Source: Siphonodentalium dalli (Eukaryota > Mollusca > Scaphopoda > Gadilida > Siphonodentaliidae). Taken from it: a stretch of DNA of 64,000 nt. The translations under genes were made by a program, and so were the position numbers. Location: NCBI GenBank assembly GCA_032622095.1, contig CP136066.1, positions 190,704,816-190,768,815 of the forward strand, given 5' to 3'. How positions within the stretch are numbered: position 1 is the stretch's first letter; every line of letters starts with the position of its first letter. Shown piece by piece: positions 63,133-64,000 of this stretch. Under the pieces are notes generated by a model. That model worked only from the letters and a program-made list of their open reading frames with translations. It did not search any database and was not told where the DNA came from.

Positions 63133-64000
63133 TCACACATCACATTGATATGGGCGATCTCCAGTGTGGATCCTCTTATGTATAGTCAGGGAACTCGACT
63201 GAATAAATGATTTCTTGCACACATCACATTGATACGGGCGATCTCCCGTGTGGATCATCATATGACTCTTCAGTTTACCCGACTGAGTAAATGATTTATC
63301 ACACACATCACACGGATACGGGCGATGGCACGTGTGAATCATTTTATGTCTCTTCAGACGACTCGAGAGAGTAAATGATTTATCACACACGTCACATTGA
63401 TACGGGCGATCACCAGTGTGGACACTCTTATGGTTCGTCAGGTGGTCCGACCGAGTAAATGATTTCTCGCACAGATCACATTGATACGGGCGATCTCCCG
63501 TGTGGATCCTCTTATGATTTGTCAGGTGACTCGACCCAGTAAATGATTTATCGGACACATCACATTGATACGGACGATCACCAGTGTGAATCATCTTATG
63601 TATAGTCAGGGAATTCGACTGAATAAATGATTTCTCGCACATATCACATTTATACGGGCGATCTCCAGTGTGGATCCTCTTATGATTCGTCAGGTGACTC
63701 GACCCAGTAAATGATTTATCGCACACATCACATTGATACGGACGATCACCAGTGTGAATCATCTTATGTATAGTCAGGGAATTCGACTGAAAAAATGATT
63801 TCTCGCACATATCACATTTAAACGGGCGATCTCCAGTGTGGATCATCTTATGATTCGTCAGGTGACTCAAGAGAGTAAATGATTTATCGCACACGTCACA
63901 TTGATGCGGGCGATCACCAGTGTGGACCCTCTTATGGTTCGTCAGGTGGTCCGACCGAGTAAATGATTTCTCGCACAGATCACATTGATACGGGCGATCT
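63133..64000 (-). CDS. C2H2 zinc-finger protein, array B2 (5' end off window)
   Basis: Open frame from the window edge to a stop at 63133, about 289 residues and at least ten fingers with HTGDRPY linkers. It lacks the two TAA codons of A2 and has fewer of the duplicated two-finger blocks. One finger reads CDVSDKSF (second Cys to Ser), one linker TCHRPY. The last finger stops at CDV because of the one-base loss shared by all arrays. It is probably the functional counterpart of A2. Confidence 0.8.
   Translation of the reverse strand, partial: DRPYQCDLCEKSFTRSDHLTNHKRVHTGDRPHQCDVCDKSFTLLSHLTNHKMIHTGDRPFKCDMCEKSFFQSNSLTIHKMIHTGDRPYQCDVCDKSFTGSSHLTNHKRIHTGDRPYKCDMCEKSFIQSNSLTIHKMIHTGDRPYQCDVSDKSFTGSSHLTNHKRIHTGDRPYQCDLCEKSFTRSDHLTNHKSVHTGDRPYQCDVCDKSFTLSSRLKRHKMIHTCHRPYPCDVCDKSFTQSGKLKSHMMIHTGDRPYQCDVCKKSFIQSSSLTIHKRIHTGDRPYQCDV

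Overview
This is eukaryotic (metazoan) DNA. It is AT-rich and mostly non-coding, with spliceosomal-type signals, dense repeat families, C2H2 zinc-finger arrays and animal-type transposons. The repeat style (frequent tacatgtatg, CR1-like LINE with a 2A motif, many short inverted-repeat elements) suggests a marine invertebrate, perhaps a mollusc. That placement is an inference, not a demonstration.

The dominant structure is one very long direct duplication. Copy A (about 49-31680) and copy B (about 34286-64000, running off the window) are collinear and nearly identical. The offset starts near 34.3 kb and falls to 32.65 kb through a handful of indels (about 510 bp near 15036 and about 1.19 kb near 20984 are absent from B). 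It could be a real segmental duplication or two haplotypes placed in tandem by the assembler.

Each unit reads, left to right: (1) a minus-strand integrase element (A: 1-4955, left end off the window; B: complete, 32327-39295); (2) a minus-strand C2H2 zinc-finger gene, A1/B1; (3) intergenic DNA packed with short repeats and non-autonomous DNA transposons (CAACGTTGG repeats, GGTGCC repeats, a ~150-bp tandem array, a TA-target MITE, a ~3.4-kb long-inverted-repeat element, two hAT-like elements); (4) a plus-strand decayed CR1-like LINE with esterase, 2A-like, PHD and endonuclease pieces; (5) a ~358-bp tandem array; (6) a second minus-strand zinc-finger array, A2/B2, which is a paralogue of the first including its flanks.

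The most unusual content is the integrase element. It is bounded by 225-bp direct repeats that start TG and end CA on the coding strand, with a purine tract before the downstream one. It encodes a helix-hairpin-helix ORF, a Ty3/Gypsy-type integrase ending in a PHD finger, an acidic repeat ORF, a C2H2-like motif and a TATDN2-like TatD nuclease. I see no reverse transcriptase, protease or gag. A predicted 768-bp leader intron places the first ATG one base after its acceptor. Both copies are damaged, but by different lesions.

No rRNA, tRNA or CRISPR was recognised, and no ordinary housekeeping gene. The credible host genes are the zinc-finger genes; one weak candidate exon lies at 10894-10975.
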